This document shows positions 19,617-29,472 of a stretch of 64,000 bases of DNA, one piece after another; position 1 is the stretch's first letter, and each line of letters starts with the position of its first letter. Location: assembly GCF_018595715.1 (NCBI RefSeq), contig NZ_JAHEOJ010000028.1:62001-126000 (forward strand), in the 5' to 3' direction. The notes below the pieces were generated by a model. That model was not told the DNA's origin. It ran no database searches and worked only from the letters and a program-made list of their open reading frames with translations. Both the position numbers and the translations under genes were made by a program. This DNA is from Glaciecola sp. XM2 (GTDB lineage: Bacteria > Pseudomonadota > Gammaproteobacteria > Enterobacterales > Alteromonadaceae).

Positions 19617-20480
19617 ATGCGCGCGCAACTCATTGATGGTAAGAAAATTGCCAAACACGTCAGGCAAGAAGTCGCTTCACAAGTGGAGACGCTAAATGAA
19701 GCTGGCAAACGCCTACCGGGCCTTGCGGTGGTGCTTGTCGGCAGCAATCCAGCCTCTCAAGTATATGTCGCGAATAAGACAAAAGCCTGTGAAGAAGTCG
19801 GTTTTGTTTCCAAAGAGTATAAATTACCACCCACTACCGATCAGGCATCTTTATTAACGCTAGTTGATGAACTCAATGCCGATAAAGAAATAGACGGGAT
19901 TTTGGTGCAACTGCCCTTACCCGCTGGCCTGCATGCGGACGAAATATTAGAGCGCATTCACCCTAACAAAGATGTTGATGGTTTTCACCCGTACAATATC
20001 GGACGACTTGCGCAACGCATGCCAGCGCTTAGGCCCTGCACTCCAAAGGGCATTATGACCATGATTGAGTCAACCAAAAAGCCTATCAAAGGGCTCAATG
20101 CGGTGATTGTGGGTGCATCTAACATTGTCGGTCGACCTATGGGCTTAGAACTGTTACTCGCCGGATGTACGGTCACTACCTGCCATAAATTTACCAAAGA
20201 CCTAGCAGAACATGTTAAACGTGCAGACTTACTGGTAGTTGCGGTTGGCAAGCCTCATTTTATTCCTGGAGATTGGATAAAAACCGGTGCTATTGTCATT
20301 GACGTTGGTATTAACCGCTTAGATGATGGCTCTCTCACTGGTGATGTTGAATATCAAGTAGCCAAAGAACGCGCAGGCTGGATTACCCCCGTGCCTGGCG
20401 GCGTTGGCCCAATGACCGTGGCCAGTCTCATAGAAAATACGTTAGAAGCCTATGTTAAATACCACAGCGCTAAAAGCTAA
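19617..20480 (+). CDS. folD: Methylenetetrahydrofolate dehydrogenase / cyclohydrolase FolD
   Basis: Bifunctional enzyme interconverting 5,10-methylene-, methenyl- and 10-formyl-THF in one-carbon metabolism. The 287 residues carry the catalytic-lysine region [17 protein letters not shown], the signature [12 protein letters not shown], and the NADP-binding [15 protein letters not shown] with C-terminal [18 protein letters not shown]. The ribosome binding site is weak (AAAAAAAGAAACACACAC). The DUF1415 gene follows after nine bases. Confidence 0.96.
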   Translation: MRAQLIDGKKIAKHVRQEVASQVETLNEAGKRLPGLAVVLVGSNPASQVYVANKTKACEEVGFVSKEYKLPPTTDQASLLTLVDELNADKEIDGILVQLPLPAGLHADEILERIHPNKDVDGFHPYNIGRLAQRMPALRPCTPKGIMTMIESTKKPIKGLNAVIVGASNIVGRPMGLELLLAGCTVTTCHKFTKDLAEHVKRADLLVVAVGKPHFIPGDWIKTGAIVIDVGINRLDDGSLTGDVEYQVAKERAGWITPVPGGVGPMTVASLIENTLEAYVKYHSAKS

Positions 20481-20489
20481 GGCGTTTGC

Positions 20490-21062
20490 TTGAATACCGA
20501 CAAACCCACGACAGATGTTCTAAACGTCATCAACGAAACGCTTTTATGGTTAGATGATATCGTCATCGGGCAACAGTTTTGTCCGTTTGCAAAACCTGTG
20601 CGCGAGCACAACACCCTGCACATTGCCGTTCAGCAACAAACCGACATGTCGAGTTTATTGCGTCAAGTCATTACTGAGTGCGAGCAATTGCTCGAAAAAG
20701 ACAATATCGAAACCAGTCTGCTGATTTATACCGAACAATTACATGACTACTTTGACTATTTAGACTTTCTCGACATGGCAAACGAAGCGATAGCCACCGC
20801 TGGGCTTGAGGGCACTTTGCAGCTAGCAAGCTTTCACCCAAATTATCAATTTGCTGATGCGCCAAGTGATTGCCCGAGTAACTTTACTAATCGCTCGCCC
20901 TACCCGATGATTCATATTATTCAAGAGCAAAGCATCACTGAGGCACTTGAAAGCTTTGCCAATGCTGAAAACATTCCGCAGCGAAATATCGAACATGCGA
21001 AAAAGCTAGGTATTGATTTTTTCTTGCCATATTTGCAAAACCACAGCTCTGCGAAAGAGTAA
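20490..21062 (+). CDS. DUF1415 family protein
   Basis: Uncharacterised proteobacterial family, recognised from IGQQFCPFAKPVRE near residue 28 and SFHPNYQFADAPSDCPSNFTNRSPYPMIH in the middle. The 190 residues have no signal or membrane segment, so it is cytosolic. The start is TTG with TAAGGCG upstream, nine bases after folD, implying co-transcription. Its stop codon (21060-21062) directly abuts the stop codon of recQ on the other strand, with no base between. Confidence 0.85.
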   Translation: MNTDKPTTDVLNVINETLLWLDDIVIGQQFCPFAKPVREHNTLHIAVQQQTDMSSLLRQVITECEQLLEKDNIETSLLIYTEQLHDYFDYLDFLDMANEAIATAGLEGTLQLASFHPNYQFADAPSDCPSNFTNRSPYPMIHIIQEQSITEALESFANAENIPQRNIEHAKKLGIDFFLPYLQNHSSAKE

Positions 21063-23264
21063 CTACTGCGTCAATTTGCTATGCAGATAATAAACGCGCA
21101 ATAGATGCAGTTGCTCATATGTTGCTTGTTCTCCCAGCGCCTCATAAACGGGCTTTAATCGCTCATGACCATGCTCATCAAATGATGTTATCCCTTTGTC
21201 GAGCATCGACTCTGGTAAGTCTATTTGTTGCACCAAACCGTCTGTTTGCGTTAGCGCTTTGCCACTGAGCACATACTTGTACAAATGGCTGAATATGGTG
21301 TTGAGTTTTACACCATGGTGCTGAGCAAGTTCATCAGCGCTCGTCCCAGCTTCAAACTCACGCACTATATTAACCGATTTCTCACTTATTCCACTTACCT
21401 TGGCTTTACCCGACTTTGTCGCACTAGCACGTGCATTATTGGTTTGTTCTTGTAGCTCATTTTCTTCGCAAAACTCGGTGATCAGGGCAATAAAACTTGC
21501 TCCATATTTATCCACTTTTGCTTGGCCAACGCCGTGAATTTTTAAAAAGCTCTCTTGAGATTGAGGTAAGAAGTGCGCCATCTCTTGAAGGCTCCTATCG
21601 GCAAAAACCGCATATGGCGGCACATTTGCTTCATCGGCAAGAGATTTTCTAGTCGCCTTAAGAATCGCCACAAGCTGCGCATTAGGACTTAAATCGCTTT
21701 GACTAGCCTGATAATTACTCGCACTTTGATGCTGCTGCAAGCGGGCAAGAAAACGTGTTTGGCCTTTAAGGACATCGACGGCGTTTTGGGTTAATTTTAA
21801 ACTGCCAAACTGAGCTTCTTGGCGAAGTAACCCTTTTTGAATAAGCTGACGAGAAAGCGCCATCCACTCCTTTTTACTTAGCTCGGTACCAATCCCGTAG
21901 GTAGATAATAAATTGTGGCGATTTTGCAGCACTTTTTCTGCATTTGACCCGCGCAATACATCAATTACATGACTGGCCCCAAAGACCTGCCCTGTGCGAT
22001 GTACGCACGATAAAAACTTTTGCGCCACCACGGTTAAATCCGACTTTTCTGTTTGTGGATTTAAGCAGTTATCGCATTTATGACATTGCGAGTCTGAATA
22101 CTCTGCATCAAAGTATTGCAATAGGGGCACGCGTCTGCAGTCTTCGGTCTCAGCAAGCGCCAACATTTGGTTTAGGTGCATAGTCGCTAAGCGTTGTTCA
22201 TGTTCATTTTGCATTTGTTCAATGAAAAAACGAATCTTCCCAGTGTCACCATAAGCAAACAATAAAAGGCAGTCAGCGTCTAGGCCGTCTCGCCCTGCCC
22301 TGCCAATTTGCTGATAATACGATTCGATATTTTTAGGGAGGTCGTAATGCAAAACAAAACGCACATCCGGCTTATTTATCCCCATTCCAAAAGCGATAGT
22401 CGCCACGATTATGTCCACATCATCTTTTACAAATTGCTCTTGATGCGCACTGCGTTTATCACTGCTCAGCCCAGCATGATAGGCAAGCGCTTTATAGCCG
22501 TCACGCTGCAGTTTTTTTGATAATTCATCGACACTCGCTCTGGACTGACAGTAAATGATTCCCGACATACTTTGGTGTTGGTCGATAAAGCTTTTTGCCT
22601 GCTCGTAAGGTGAATCTTTGATGGCAACGGCCAGATACAGATTAGGCCGGTCAAAATCGGCTACAAATTCATTGTTGTCGGCAATGCCAAGCTGATGTTT
22701 GATATCTTGCCTTACCCTTGGCGTGGCAGTTGCAGTGAGAGCTAAAAGCACCGCTCCTTCAAAATGCGCAATAAACCTATCTAGCTGGCGATACTCAGGG
22801 CGAAACTCATGGCCCCATTCAGATATACAATGGGCTTCATCTATAGCCACACAACTGACATTTGTCTGCTTGAGAATATCGATACTGGCTGATTGCAACG
22901 CAGTTTCGGGCGCAAGAAACAACAGCTTCATTTCACCACGCGTAATGGCCTCTAGATTGCCCTGATATTCTTGGGTAGAGAGCGTGCTGTTGAGCACGCA
23001 ACTAGCAATATTAAGTTCATGAAGCTGTCGCACTTGATCTTGCATGAGGGAGATAAGCGGCGATATCACCACCGTTAATCCATCAAAGGTAAGCGCTGGA
23101 ATTTGATAGCAAAGAGATTTACCACCACCTGTTGGCATAATCGCTAAGGTATTGTTACCCGAGATAACCGTATCGATGATCGCCTGTTGCGACGCCCTAA
23201 AACTATCAAACCCAAACACACTCGATAATATGTGTTGAGGTGTACTTACTGATGACGCGTTCAC
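21063..23264 (-). CDS. recQ: ATP-dependent DNA helicase RecQ
   Basis: 3'-5' helicase acting in recombination repair. I use the GTG at 23264 (VNASSVSTPQHIL), preceded by AGGGAG at five-base spacing, over a TTG at 23300; this gives 733 residues. Helicase motif I is MPTGGGKSLCYQ and motif II is AIDEAHCISEWGH. The RQC zinc site is CRRVPLLQYF...CHKCDNC and an HRDC domain follows near 525-600. E. coli RecQ is 609 residues; the extra C-terminus has a helix-turn-helix-like region (SADELAQHHGVKLNTIFSHLYKYV). Confidence 0.95.
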   Translation of the reverse strand: MNASSVSTPQHILSSVFGFDSFRASQQAIIDTVISGNNTLAIMPTGGGKSLCYQIPALTFDGLTVVISPLISLMQDQVRQLHELNIASCVLNSTLSTQEYQGNLEAITRGEMKLLFLAPETALQSASIDILKQTNVSCVAIDEAHCISEWGHEFRPEYRQLDRFIAHFEGAVLLALTATATPRVRQDIKHQLGIADNNEFVADFDRPNLYLAVAIKDSPYEQAKSFIDQHQSMSGIIYCQSRASVDELSKKLQRDGYKALAYHAGLSSDKRSAHQEQFVKDDVDIIVATIAFGMGINKPDVRFVLHYDLPKNIESYYQQIGRAGRDGLDADCLLLFAYGDTGKIRFFIEQMQNEHEQRLATMHLNQMLALAETEDCRRVPLLQYFDAEYSDSQCHKCDNCLNPQTEKSDLTVVAQKFLSCVHRTGQVFGASHVIDVLRGSNAEKVLQNRHNLLSTYGIGTELSKKEWMALSRQLIQKGLLRQEAQFGSLKLTQNAVDVLKGQTRFLARLQQHQSASNYQASQSDLSPNAQLVAILKATRKSLADEANVPPYAVFADRSLQEMAHFLPQSQESFLKIHGVGQAKVDKYGASFIALITEFCEENELQEQTNNARASATKSGKAKVSGISEKSVNIVREFEAGTSADELAQHHGVKLNTIFSHLYKYVLSGKALTQTDGLVQQIDLPESMLDKGITSFDEHGHERLKPVYEALGEQATYEQLHLLRVYYLHSKLTQ

Positions 23265-23300
23265 ATTGACTCCCTGTCGGCGAATAATTGGTGCAAACAA

Positions 23301-23333
23301 TGCAACGCTCGAAGCTGAATTACAAGCGTTGCA
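23301..23333. repeat. Inverted repeat upstream of recQ
   Basis: TGCAACGCT (23301-23309) and AGCGTTGCA (23325-23333) are perfect nine-base arms around a 15-base loop. They lie between the end of the GldG-like gene and the recQ start. No T-tract follows, so an operator or RNA structure is as likely as a terminator. Confidence 0.4.
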
Positions 23334-23353
23334 CCCAAAAACACGCCTTCAGA

Positions 23354-25168
23354 TCAGCGCCTGATCACTAATCGCGTTAGCAAAAACAATAACAGTGTGA
23401 GTAACACAGGAGCGACCACAATGTTAAGTAATTTCAACTTAGTACCCAAGGCATTAATGTCTTTATCGAGCTGAAACTGCACGTCACGAAGGGCTTTGCG
23501 GATCTCAATTCGTTTGTCTACAAAAGCGTCGATGGCTTGTTGTTGCTCATCTGATAAGGTCAACGCATCGTCTTGTTGCCCTTGTAACTGGGCTAATTGC
23601 ATCTCAGTCTCTTGCAGTTCACTTTGTAAGCGATTTTCTTGCTCTCTAAACTTCGCTTGTGCTTCTAGCGCAATATCATCGACGCGCGTGAACGGGCGAG
23701 AAAGCGTGCCGCGACTTCTTAAACCAATAAGGTTTTCAGAACCGCCGTAGTTTTCGACCATGTTGATCACAAAATCGCCGTTGTTTGCAAACGGCGTAAA
23801 CACGGGCTGTCCAAAAAAGTTGCTCTGCTGTACCCAAAACCTGTCGATGAATACGTCAACATCGGCCACAACAACCATATTCAGTGAGCTGGTTTGCGAT
23901 AAATGACCTTCGCCCACTAATTCGTGCTCAAGACCAAAATAGGACTCAACGGTACCGCTTATTCTGCCTGCAAGCGTTTTTACCTCACCGCTGTTTACAA
24001 ATGCTTGTGACAATATGCTTGGGTCTTGCGTTAATGCATATTCATTCGTGTCGATGACGCTGGTGTTTTCGGTACTCTGTAACAGGGGCGATAAACTCAA
24101 GAGCGTATCTTGCTTGATGGTAACTTGGCCAAAAGACGCACCATTCATAGACTCCAAATCACCACTGGTCACATCAATTCGGTTGATTTGCTCTTGAGCC
24201 AAACCTAAAAACCCTAGGTGTTGGATGACGTTGCCTTGTGGACCTCTAATTTCTAGCCCAGCTTGAGCATCGAGCACTACGTTATCGGTTAGCACATCAA
24301 TGCCATATGCATCGAGTAAGGGCAAGCTTGATGTGTTCGCTCCCTGGGCACCGAGCATCGCCATTGTATCTGACTCAAAATGCGGGTCGTAAAACACAAC
24401 GGAACGTCCACCATTCATAATAAACTGGTCAATATCATATAGCAGGGTTTCGCTGAGTCCTTGAGGATGGGCGATAATCAGAACATCGGTCTGCTCTGGT
24501 AGATTCGGCTCGCTGTTGCTCACAAGGTTTACCTCAAAGAGCTGCGATAACTGCTGATAAATCACATTTGCTGGCGTTGTTTGACTGGTCATTGGGTTTT
24601 GCTCGCCCATCAGCGGTAGGTCGGTCACAATAGACACGCGCACCGGCTCAGGAGAACTCAGCTGATAGACTAACTTGCTAATATCGTATTCTAAAAATGC
24701 CGCTTTATTTGGGTCAAAAAACCCAATAATCATGGCATCGCCCGCAGTGTTTTCGCCCACCAAACCAAAGTACAGACTATCTTGGGCTGGACCGATGTTC
24801 ACGGCACTTAAACCAAATGATGCAGCCTTATCTTCTTGTTCTGAAAACGGCTGCGGGTCAATCACCGTGAGCCTGATGTTGTCACCGCCTAACTCCGCGT
24901 ATTTCGTAAGTAAACTCTCAACTTCCATTGCGTAGTTACGTAACTGCGCCATGCCTTTACTGGTTTCATCAGAAAAGAAAAAGTACAAGTCGATCGGTTC
25001 ATCGAGGGCTTCCAAAATCGCTTTGGTACCATCAGACACTGAATACAATTTATCTTGGGTTAAATCTAAGCTCGCTGAGCGCAAAAATTGATTGCTTAAA
25101 AACACAATCGCAAGCAATGAAAAAGCCAAAGCAAGCAAAGTGGTAAATGTAGAAAAAGTCGTTTTCAT
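23354..25168 (-). CDS. GldG-like ABC transporter auxiliary protein
   Basis: About 604 residues starting MKTTFSTFTTLLALAF; the ATG lies two bases after the permease stop with TTAAGGATG. It has an N-terminal membrane segment, a large periplasmic domain of the GldG/DUF4350 type (SLDLTQDKLYSVSDGTKAIL near the start, HPQGLSETLLYDIDQFIMNGG and VVFYDP in the middle), a coiled coil near 530-575 and a C-terminal membrane helix. Such proteins pair with GldF/GldA-type ABC exporters. In Bacteroidetes they serve gliding; outside that phylum the substrate is unknown. Confidence 0.85.
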   Translation of the reverse strand: MKTTFSTFTTLLALAFSLLAIVFLSNQFLRSASLDLTQDKLYSVSDGTKAILEALDEPIDLYFFFSDETSKGMAQLRNYAMEVESLLTKYAELGGDNIRLTVIDPQPFSEQEDKAASFGLSAVNIGPAQDSLYFGLVGENTAGDAMIIGFFDPNKAAFLEYDISKLVYQLSSPEPVRVSIVTDLPLMGEQNPMTSQTTPANVIYQQLSQLFEVNLVSNSEPNLPEQTDVLIIAHPQGLSETLLYDIDQFIMNGGRSVVFYDPHFESDTMAMLGAQGANTSSLPLLDAYGIDVLTDNVVLDAQAGLEIRGPQGNVIQHLGFLGLAQEQINRIDVTSGDLESMNGASFGQVTIKQDTLLSLSPLLQSTENTSVIDTNEYALTQDPSILSQAFVNSGEVKTLAGRISGTVESYFGLEHELVGEGHLSQTSSLNMVVVADVDVFIDRFWVQQSNFFGQPVFTPFANNGDFVINMVENYGGSENLIGLRSRGTLSRPFTRVDDIALEAQAKFREQENRLQSELQETEMQLAQLQGQQDDALTLSDEQQQAIDAFVDKRIEIRKALRDVQFQLDKDINALGTKLKLLNIVVAPVLLTLLLFLLTRLVIRR

Positions 25169-25170
25169 CC

Positions 25171-25905
25171 TTAAGCCGCCTTCTTTTTCAAAATAATGAC
25201 ATAGTTGGCGAATAAACAAATCATGATCATCGCCACAAAAAACACCAAATTATTTAGCCTTATCACCCCTTTGGCCATCTCTTGAAAATGGGTAAGAAAG
25301 CTCAAAGACGCAACGGTATCTAATGCCCAATTGGGCAAGGAGCCTTGCAACAAAGCCGTGATTACATCTGTGCCCGTTAGTATGAACAAAAAAGATATGA
25401 CAACGGTTAAAATAAACGCTACCACTTGATTTCGAGTCGTGGCCGACATGCACATACCGAGGCTCAAAAAAGATCCAGCCATCAACCAACTACCAATGTA
25501 GGACGCGAGGATTAAGCCATTATCGGGCGAACCCAAATAGTTTACCGTTAGCCATAAGGGCATGGTGAGCAATAAACATACACCGAGCACTAACCATGCG
25601 GCCAGAAACTTCCCGATGATGATCTGAAACGTCGAGAGCGGCAACGTCATTAGTAATTCAATCGTTCCGCTTTTACGCTCCTCAGACCAAATCCGCATAG
25701 AAATGGCAGGGACTAAAAACAAATATAACCATGGATGGTAGTTAAAAAACGGCAGTAAATCGGCCTGTTCACGCTCATAGAAACCGCCAAAAATGAAGGT
25801 AAATACACCACTTAGCGATAAAAATATGCCAATGAAGATATAAGCGACAGGTGTACTAAAGAAGCTTAAGAACTCTCGCTTAAACACCACGATACTTGCA
25901 TTCAT
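25171..25905 (-). CDS. ABC transporter permease, GldF-like
   Basis: A 244-residue inner-membrane protein with about six hydrophobic segments. The signature RIWSEERKSGTIELLMTLPLS is typical of ABC-2 permeases of the GldF type. Its ATG overlaps the ATPase stop by four bases (ATGA), and the auxiliary gene follows after two bases, so the three form one operon. Confidence 0.87.
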   Translation of the reverse strand: MNASIVVFKREFLSFFSTPVAYIFIGIFLSLSGVFTFIFGGFYEREQADLLPFFNYHPWLYLFLVPAISMRIWSEERKSGTIELLMTLPLSTFQIIIGKFLAAWLVLGVCLLLTMPLWLTVNYLGSPDNGLILASYIGSWLMAGSFLSLGMCMSATTRNQVVAFILTVVISFLFILTGTDVITALLQGSLPNWALDTVASLSFLTHFQEMAKGVIRLNNLVFFVAMIMICLFANYVIILKKKAA

Positions 25906-26840
25906 GCTGTCGCCTCCTTTGGTGCACTGGTCAATTCGGTAAATACTTCATCGAGTCGGCCCTGTTCCACGCTGAGCGTTTCAACTGGCAGTTTGTTGCG
26001 CTGAATAAAATTACTGACTTCTTGCAATATAGACTGCCCCTGTTCACTAAAAACAGTAATGCGATTATGCTGAGGGTCGTGGGCAAGGTCGGCTACGCCT
26101 TCAATCTCAAGCAATCCTGAAATATCTGCCATGTAACTTAAAGTGAGGCTAATAGCATTGTGATAACGAGAAAGGGCCTGCAGCGCTGTTGGCGTATCGT
26201 CGAAGCGCTTTTTACCTTGAGCGATAATAATGGCGCGGTTACACACTGCAGTAACTTCTTCTAAAATGTGCGTTGAGATAATCACAATTTTTTCTTTCGC
26301 TAGGTTGGCGATAAGCTCCCTTACCTGCTTTTTTTGATTAGGATCTAGACCATCGGTAGGCTCATCTAAAATAAGTATTTGTGGGTCGTGAATAAGCGCT
26401 TGCGCAATGCCTACTCTGCGCTTAAAACCTTTTGATAAGGTATCTATTTGCTTATACAACACATCTTGCAAGCTCACTTTTGAGATCACATCATCGATGG
26501 CTTGTGAACGCTTACTCTTAGGAATTTCTCTGGCTTGCGCGATAAAGACTAAAAACTGGTAAACCGTCATTTCCGCATAAGCAGGCGCGCCCTCTGGCAA
26601 GTAGCCAATCAATCGCCTGGTATTAATAGATTCGGTCGTCACTTCCTGTCCGGCAACACTAATAGAGCCTGATGTTGCAGGCAAAAAACCCGTTATCATT
26701 TTCATCGTTGTCGATTTACCGGCCCCGTTGGGCCCTAAAAAGCCAACGATGTCGCCAGGGTTTACCGAAAATGAGAGGTCGTCGACCACCACATGTTCAC
26801 CAAAGCGCTTGCATAGTTGATTCACACTAATCATTTGCAA
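25902..26840 (-). CDS. ABC transporter ATP-binding protein, GldA-like
   Basis: A 312-residue ATPase. Walker A is FLGPNGAGKSTTMKMI near residue 33, the signature is LSKGFKRRVGIAQAL and Walker B is ILILDEPTDGLDPNQ, followed by the switch His in ISTHILEEV. The extra C-terminal 80 residues are typical of ABC-2 exporter ATPases. It heads the operon, divergent from trmO across 127 bases. Confidence 0.92.
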   Translation of the reverse strand: MQMISVNQLCKRFGEHVVVDDLSFSVNPGDIVGFLGPNGAGKSTTMKMITGFLPATSGSISVAGQEVTTESINTRRLIGYLPEGAPAYAEMTVYQFLVFIAQAREIPKSKRSQAIDDVISKVSLQDVLYKQIDTLSKGFKRRVGIAQALIHDPQILILDEPTDGLDPNQKKQVRELIANLAKEKIVIISTHILEEVTAVCNRAIIIAQGKKRFDDTPTALQALSRYHNAISLTLSYMADISGLLEIEGVADLAHDPQHNRITVFSEQGQSILQEVSNFIQRNKLPVETLSVEQGRLDEVFTELTSAPKEATA

Positions 26841-26967
26841 TCCTTGTACTTATCTTTGTTATTTAACTATGTTTAATCGTAACTAATGTAATATGCGATA
26901 TGCCGTTTTCATATTGGTTCAATTATGAAAAAATCAATATCCACTTTGTGAATAATTAGGACGAAAT

Positions 26968-27669
26968 TTGACTGCTACCATAGCCCCGATTGGCAAAGTG
27001 ATCACGCCTTTTAGCCAAAAATTTGGGATCCCACGCCAAGGCTTGAATGTTAGCAAGGCAAAAGGTGAGATTCAGTTCGATGAACACATCGATGTCGCTC
27101 AAGCCTGTGAGGGCATTGAGCAATTTTCACACCTGTGGGTATTGTTTTTGTTTCATGAGAATCAAGAAAAAGGATGGACCCAACGCGTTAGGCCACCAAG
27201 AATGGGCGGTAATCAAAAGATTGGGGTGTTTGCAACGCGCTCAAGCTTTAGACCCAACGCCATTGGTATGTCGGTGGTTAAACTTGTTGAGAAGCGAGTA
27301 TCTAGCTTAATCATTGAGGGCGTAGACATGCTCAACAACACGCCAATCATCGATATAAAGCCTTATGTCGCTTATTCAGACAGTGTAAGTCAGGCACATT
27401 CAGGATTTGCCAGCGAGCCCCCCCAAGCACTTCTATCTATTGAATATCAACCTCAGGCGCAAGACCAACTTATTATGTTGACTGAGCAGCATAAAGAGCT
27501 TCCACAATTACTCGAAAACGTCTTAACTTACGACCCAAGACCCGCCTACAAAACGCAAAAGGTGGATACAAAAACATACCATATCCGCCTCTATGATATC
27601 GAAATCAGCTTTTACGTTGAGGATAATACGGCAGTGGTGTGCACATTAAGCAAGGATAAAAGCGAATAA
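26968..27669 (+). CDS. trmO: tRNA (N6-methyl-threonylcarbamoyl-A37) methyltransferase TrmO
   Basis: Formerly TsaA/YaeB. Uses SAM to N6-methylate t6A37 in tRNA-Thr. The 233 residues show the single-sheeted fold motifs IGKVITPFSQKFGIPRQG, FSHLWVLFLFHEN, GVFATRSSFRPNAIGMSVV and DIKPYVAYSDSV. The start is TTG with TTAGGACGA before it. It lies 88 bases before proS; the two genes are also neighbours in E. coli. Confidence 0.94.
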   Translation: MTATIAPIGKVITPFSQKFGIPRQGLNVSKAKGEIQFDEHIDVAQACEGIEQFSHLWVLFLFHENQEKGWTQRVRPPRMGGNQKIGVFATRSSFRPNAIGMSVVKLVEKRVSSLIIEGVDMLNNTPIIDIKPYVAYSDSVSQAHSGFASEPPQALLSIEYQPQAQDQLIMLTEQHKELPQLLENVLTYDPRPAYKTQKVDTKTYHIRLYDIEISFYVEDNTAVVCTLSKDKSE

Positions 27670-27757
27670 TTCGTTGAATTGTCTATAATTAAGCTTTAGT
27701 CACGCCCACATGGCTGATAAACTTTCCACCTTTGATGTATAACAGAATAAGAGCACT

Positions 27758-29464
27758 ATGCGCACCTCAGAATATTTATTAGCGACGCAAAAAGAAACGC
27801 CAGCCGAAGCCGAAGTCATTAGTCATCAGCTCATGTTGAGAGCTGGCTTGGTAAGAAAACTCGCCTCTGGACTCTACACATGGCTTCCTTCCGGCCTTCG
27901 CGTGTTAAATAAAGTGGCAGCCATTGTTCGTGATGAAATGAACAAAGCAGGCGCCATCGAAATCAGCATGCCGGTGGTACAGCCCGCCGATTTATGGCAA
28001 GAATCTGGACGTTGGGAAGAATATGGTCCTGAGTTGTTGCGTATTAAAGACCGGCATCAACGTGACTTTGTGCTTGGCCCGACGCACGAAGAAGTCATCA
28101 CTTCACTTATCAAAAACGAAGTAAGCAGCTACAAGCAGCTGCCGCTAAACGTTTATCAAGTGCAAACCAAATTTAGAGACGAAGTAAGACCTCGTTTTGG
28201 CGTCATGCGTAGCCGCGAATTTATTATGAAAGATGCCTACTCCTTCCACATTGAAGATGAATCGTTGGAACAAACCTATCAGCGTATGCATCAGGCCTAC
28301 TGTAACGTGTTTGAGCGTATTGGCCTTGAATATCGCCCCGTTATCGCCGACAGCGGCTCAATTGGTGGCGCGGTGTCTCATGAGTTCCATGTATTGGCCG
28401 ATTCTGGCGAAGATGATATCGCATTTAGTGACCAGTCAGACTATGCCGCCAATGTAGAGTTAGCAGAGGCGATTTGCACAGAAACACGCCCAGATGCCAC
28501 ACAAGCGTTGACCCAAGTTTCGACACCTGGCGCAAAAACAATCGCAGCGGTGGCCGAGATGCTAGACCTTGATACAAAAATTTGTGTTAAGACCCTGGTC
28601 GTTGCGGCCGATGAAGAGTCAGGTCACAAACATATTGCGATTGTTTTAAGAGGCGATCACCAGCTCAACGATATTAAAGCCATAAAGCATCCGCTTATTG
28701 CCACGCCTTTTACCATGGCAGATGAGAAAGATGTTACCGAAGCATTAGGCTGCGGGTTTGGCTCGATTGGCCCAGTTGGTTTGGATATGCCAATTTTGGT
28801 AGACAGAAGTGCTGCCGCATGTGCTGATTTTGTATGTGGTGCCAACGAAGATGACATGCACTACACCGGCGTAAACTGGGAAAGAGACGTTACAGATTTT
28901 GAAGTCGTTGACCTAAGAGACGTGGTTGCCGGAGACGCCTCACCAGATGGTAAAGGCACATTGCAAATACGAAAAGGCATAGAAGTTGGACACATCTTCC
29001 AACTCGGCGATAAGTATTCAAAAGCAATGGGATGTGGCGTGCTGACAGAGTCAGGCAAGCATCAAATTTTAAAGATGGGTTGTTACGGAATTGGCGTAAC
29101 GCGCATAGTGGCCGCGGCCATTGAACAGAATCACGATAAATTTGGGATCAAATGGCCAATGGCTATTGCCCCCTTCGAAGTCGCTATCATTCCAATGAAC
29201 ATGCATAAATCGCATCGGATTATGGAAACGGCCTTGAAGTTATATGCCGATTTTATCGCAGAAAGTGTAGAAGTGCTGTTTGACGATAGAAAAGAACGCC
29301 CAGGCGTCATGTTTAACGACATGGAACTAATAGGTATTCCGCACAGCATCGTGATTGGCGAGCGGAACCTTGATAACAATCAAGTGGAATACAAAAACCG
29401 AATGACCGGTGAGAAAACACTGATCAATATAGATGAAGTACTAGCGTTTATAACTAACCAATGA
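27758..29464 (+). CDS. proS: Prolyl-tRNA synthetase, bacterial type with editing domain
   Basis: Class II synthetase of 568 residues. Motif 2 is [26 protein letters not shown] and motif 3 is [17 protein letters not shown]. The inserted editing (INS) domain lies around 225-405 and contains KTLVV and [18 protein letters not shown]. The anticodon-binding domain is C-terminal. The next gene starts nine bases after its stop, so they share a transcript. Confidence 0.97.
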   Translation: MRTSEYLLATQKETPAEAEVISHQLMLRAGLVRKLASGLYTWLPSGLRVLNKVAAIVRDEMNKAGAIEISMPVVQPADLWQESGRWEEYGPELLRIKDRHQRDFVLGPTHEEVITSLIKNEVSSYKQLPLNVYQVQTKFRDEVRPRFGVMRSREFIMKDAYSFHIEDESLEQTYQRMHQAYCNVFERIGLEYRPVIADSGSIGGAVSHEFHVLADSGEDDIAFSDQSDYAANVELAEAICTETRPDATQALTQVSTPGAKTIAAVAEMLDLDTKICVKTLVVAADEESGHKHIAIVLRGDHQLNDIKAIKHPLIATPFTMADEKDVTEALGCGFGSIGPVGLDMPILVDRSAAACADFVCGANEDDMHYTGVNWERDVTDFEVVDLRDVVAGDASPDGKGTLQIRKGIEVGHIFQLGDKYSKAMGCGVLTESGKHQILKMGCYGIGVTRIVAAAIEQNHDKFGIKWPMAIAPFEVAIIPMNMHKSHRIMETALKLYADFIAESVEVLFDDRKERPGVMFNDMELIGIPHSIVIGERNLDNNQVEYKNRMTGEKTLINIDEVLAFITNQ

Positions 29465-29472
29465 GGTAATGC

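Noticed and set aside
19480-19695. Plus-strand frame overlapping the start of folD
   Set aside because: Runs out of frame into folD; the folD product is unambiguous.
23352-23366. GATCAG/CTGATC hairpin at the end of the GldG-like gene considered as a terminator
   Set aside because: Only six pairs with a three-base loop and no T-tract; it overlaps the stop codon.
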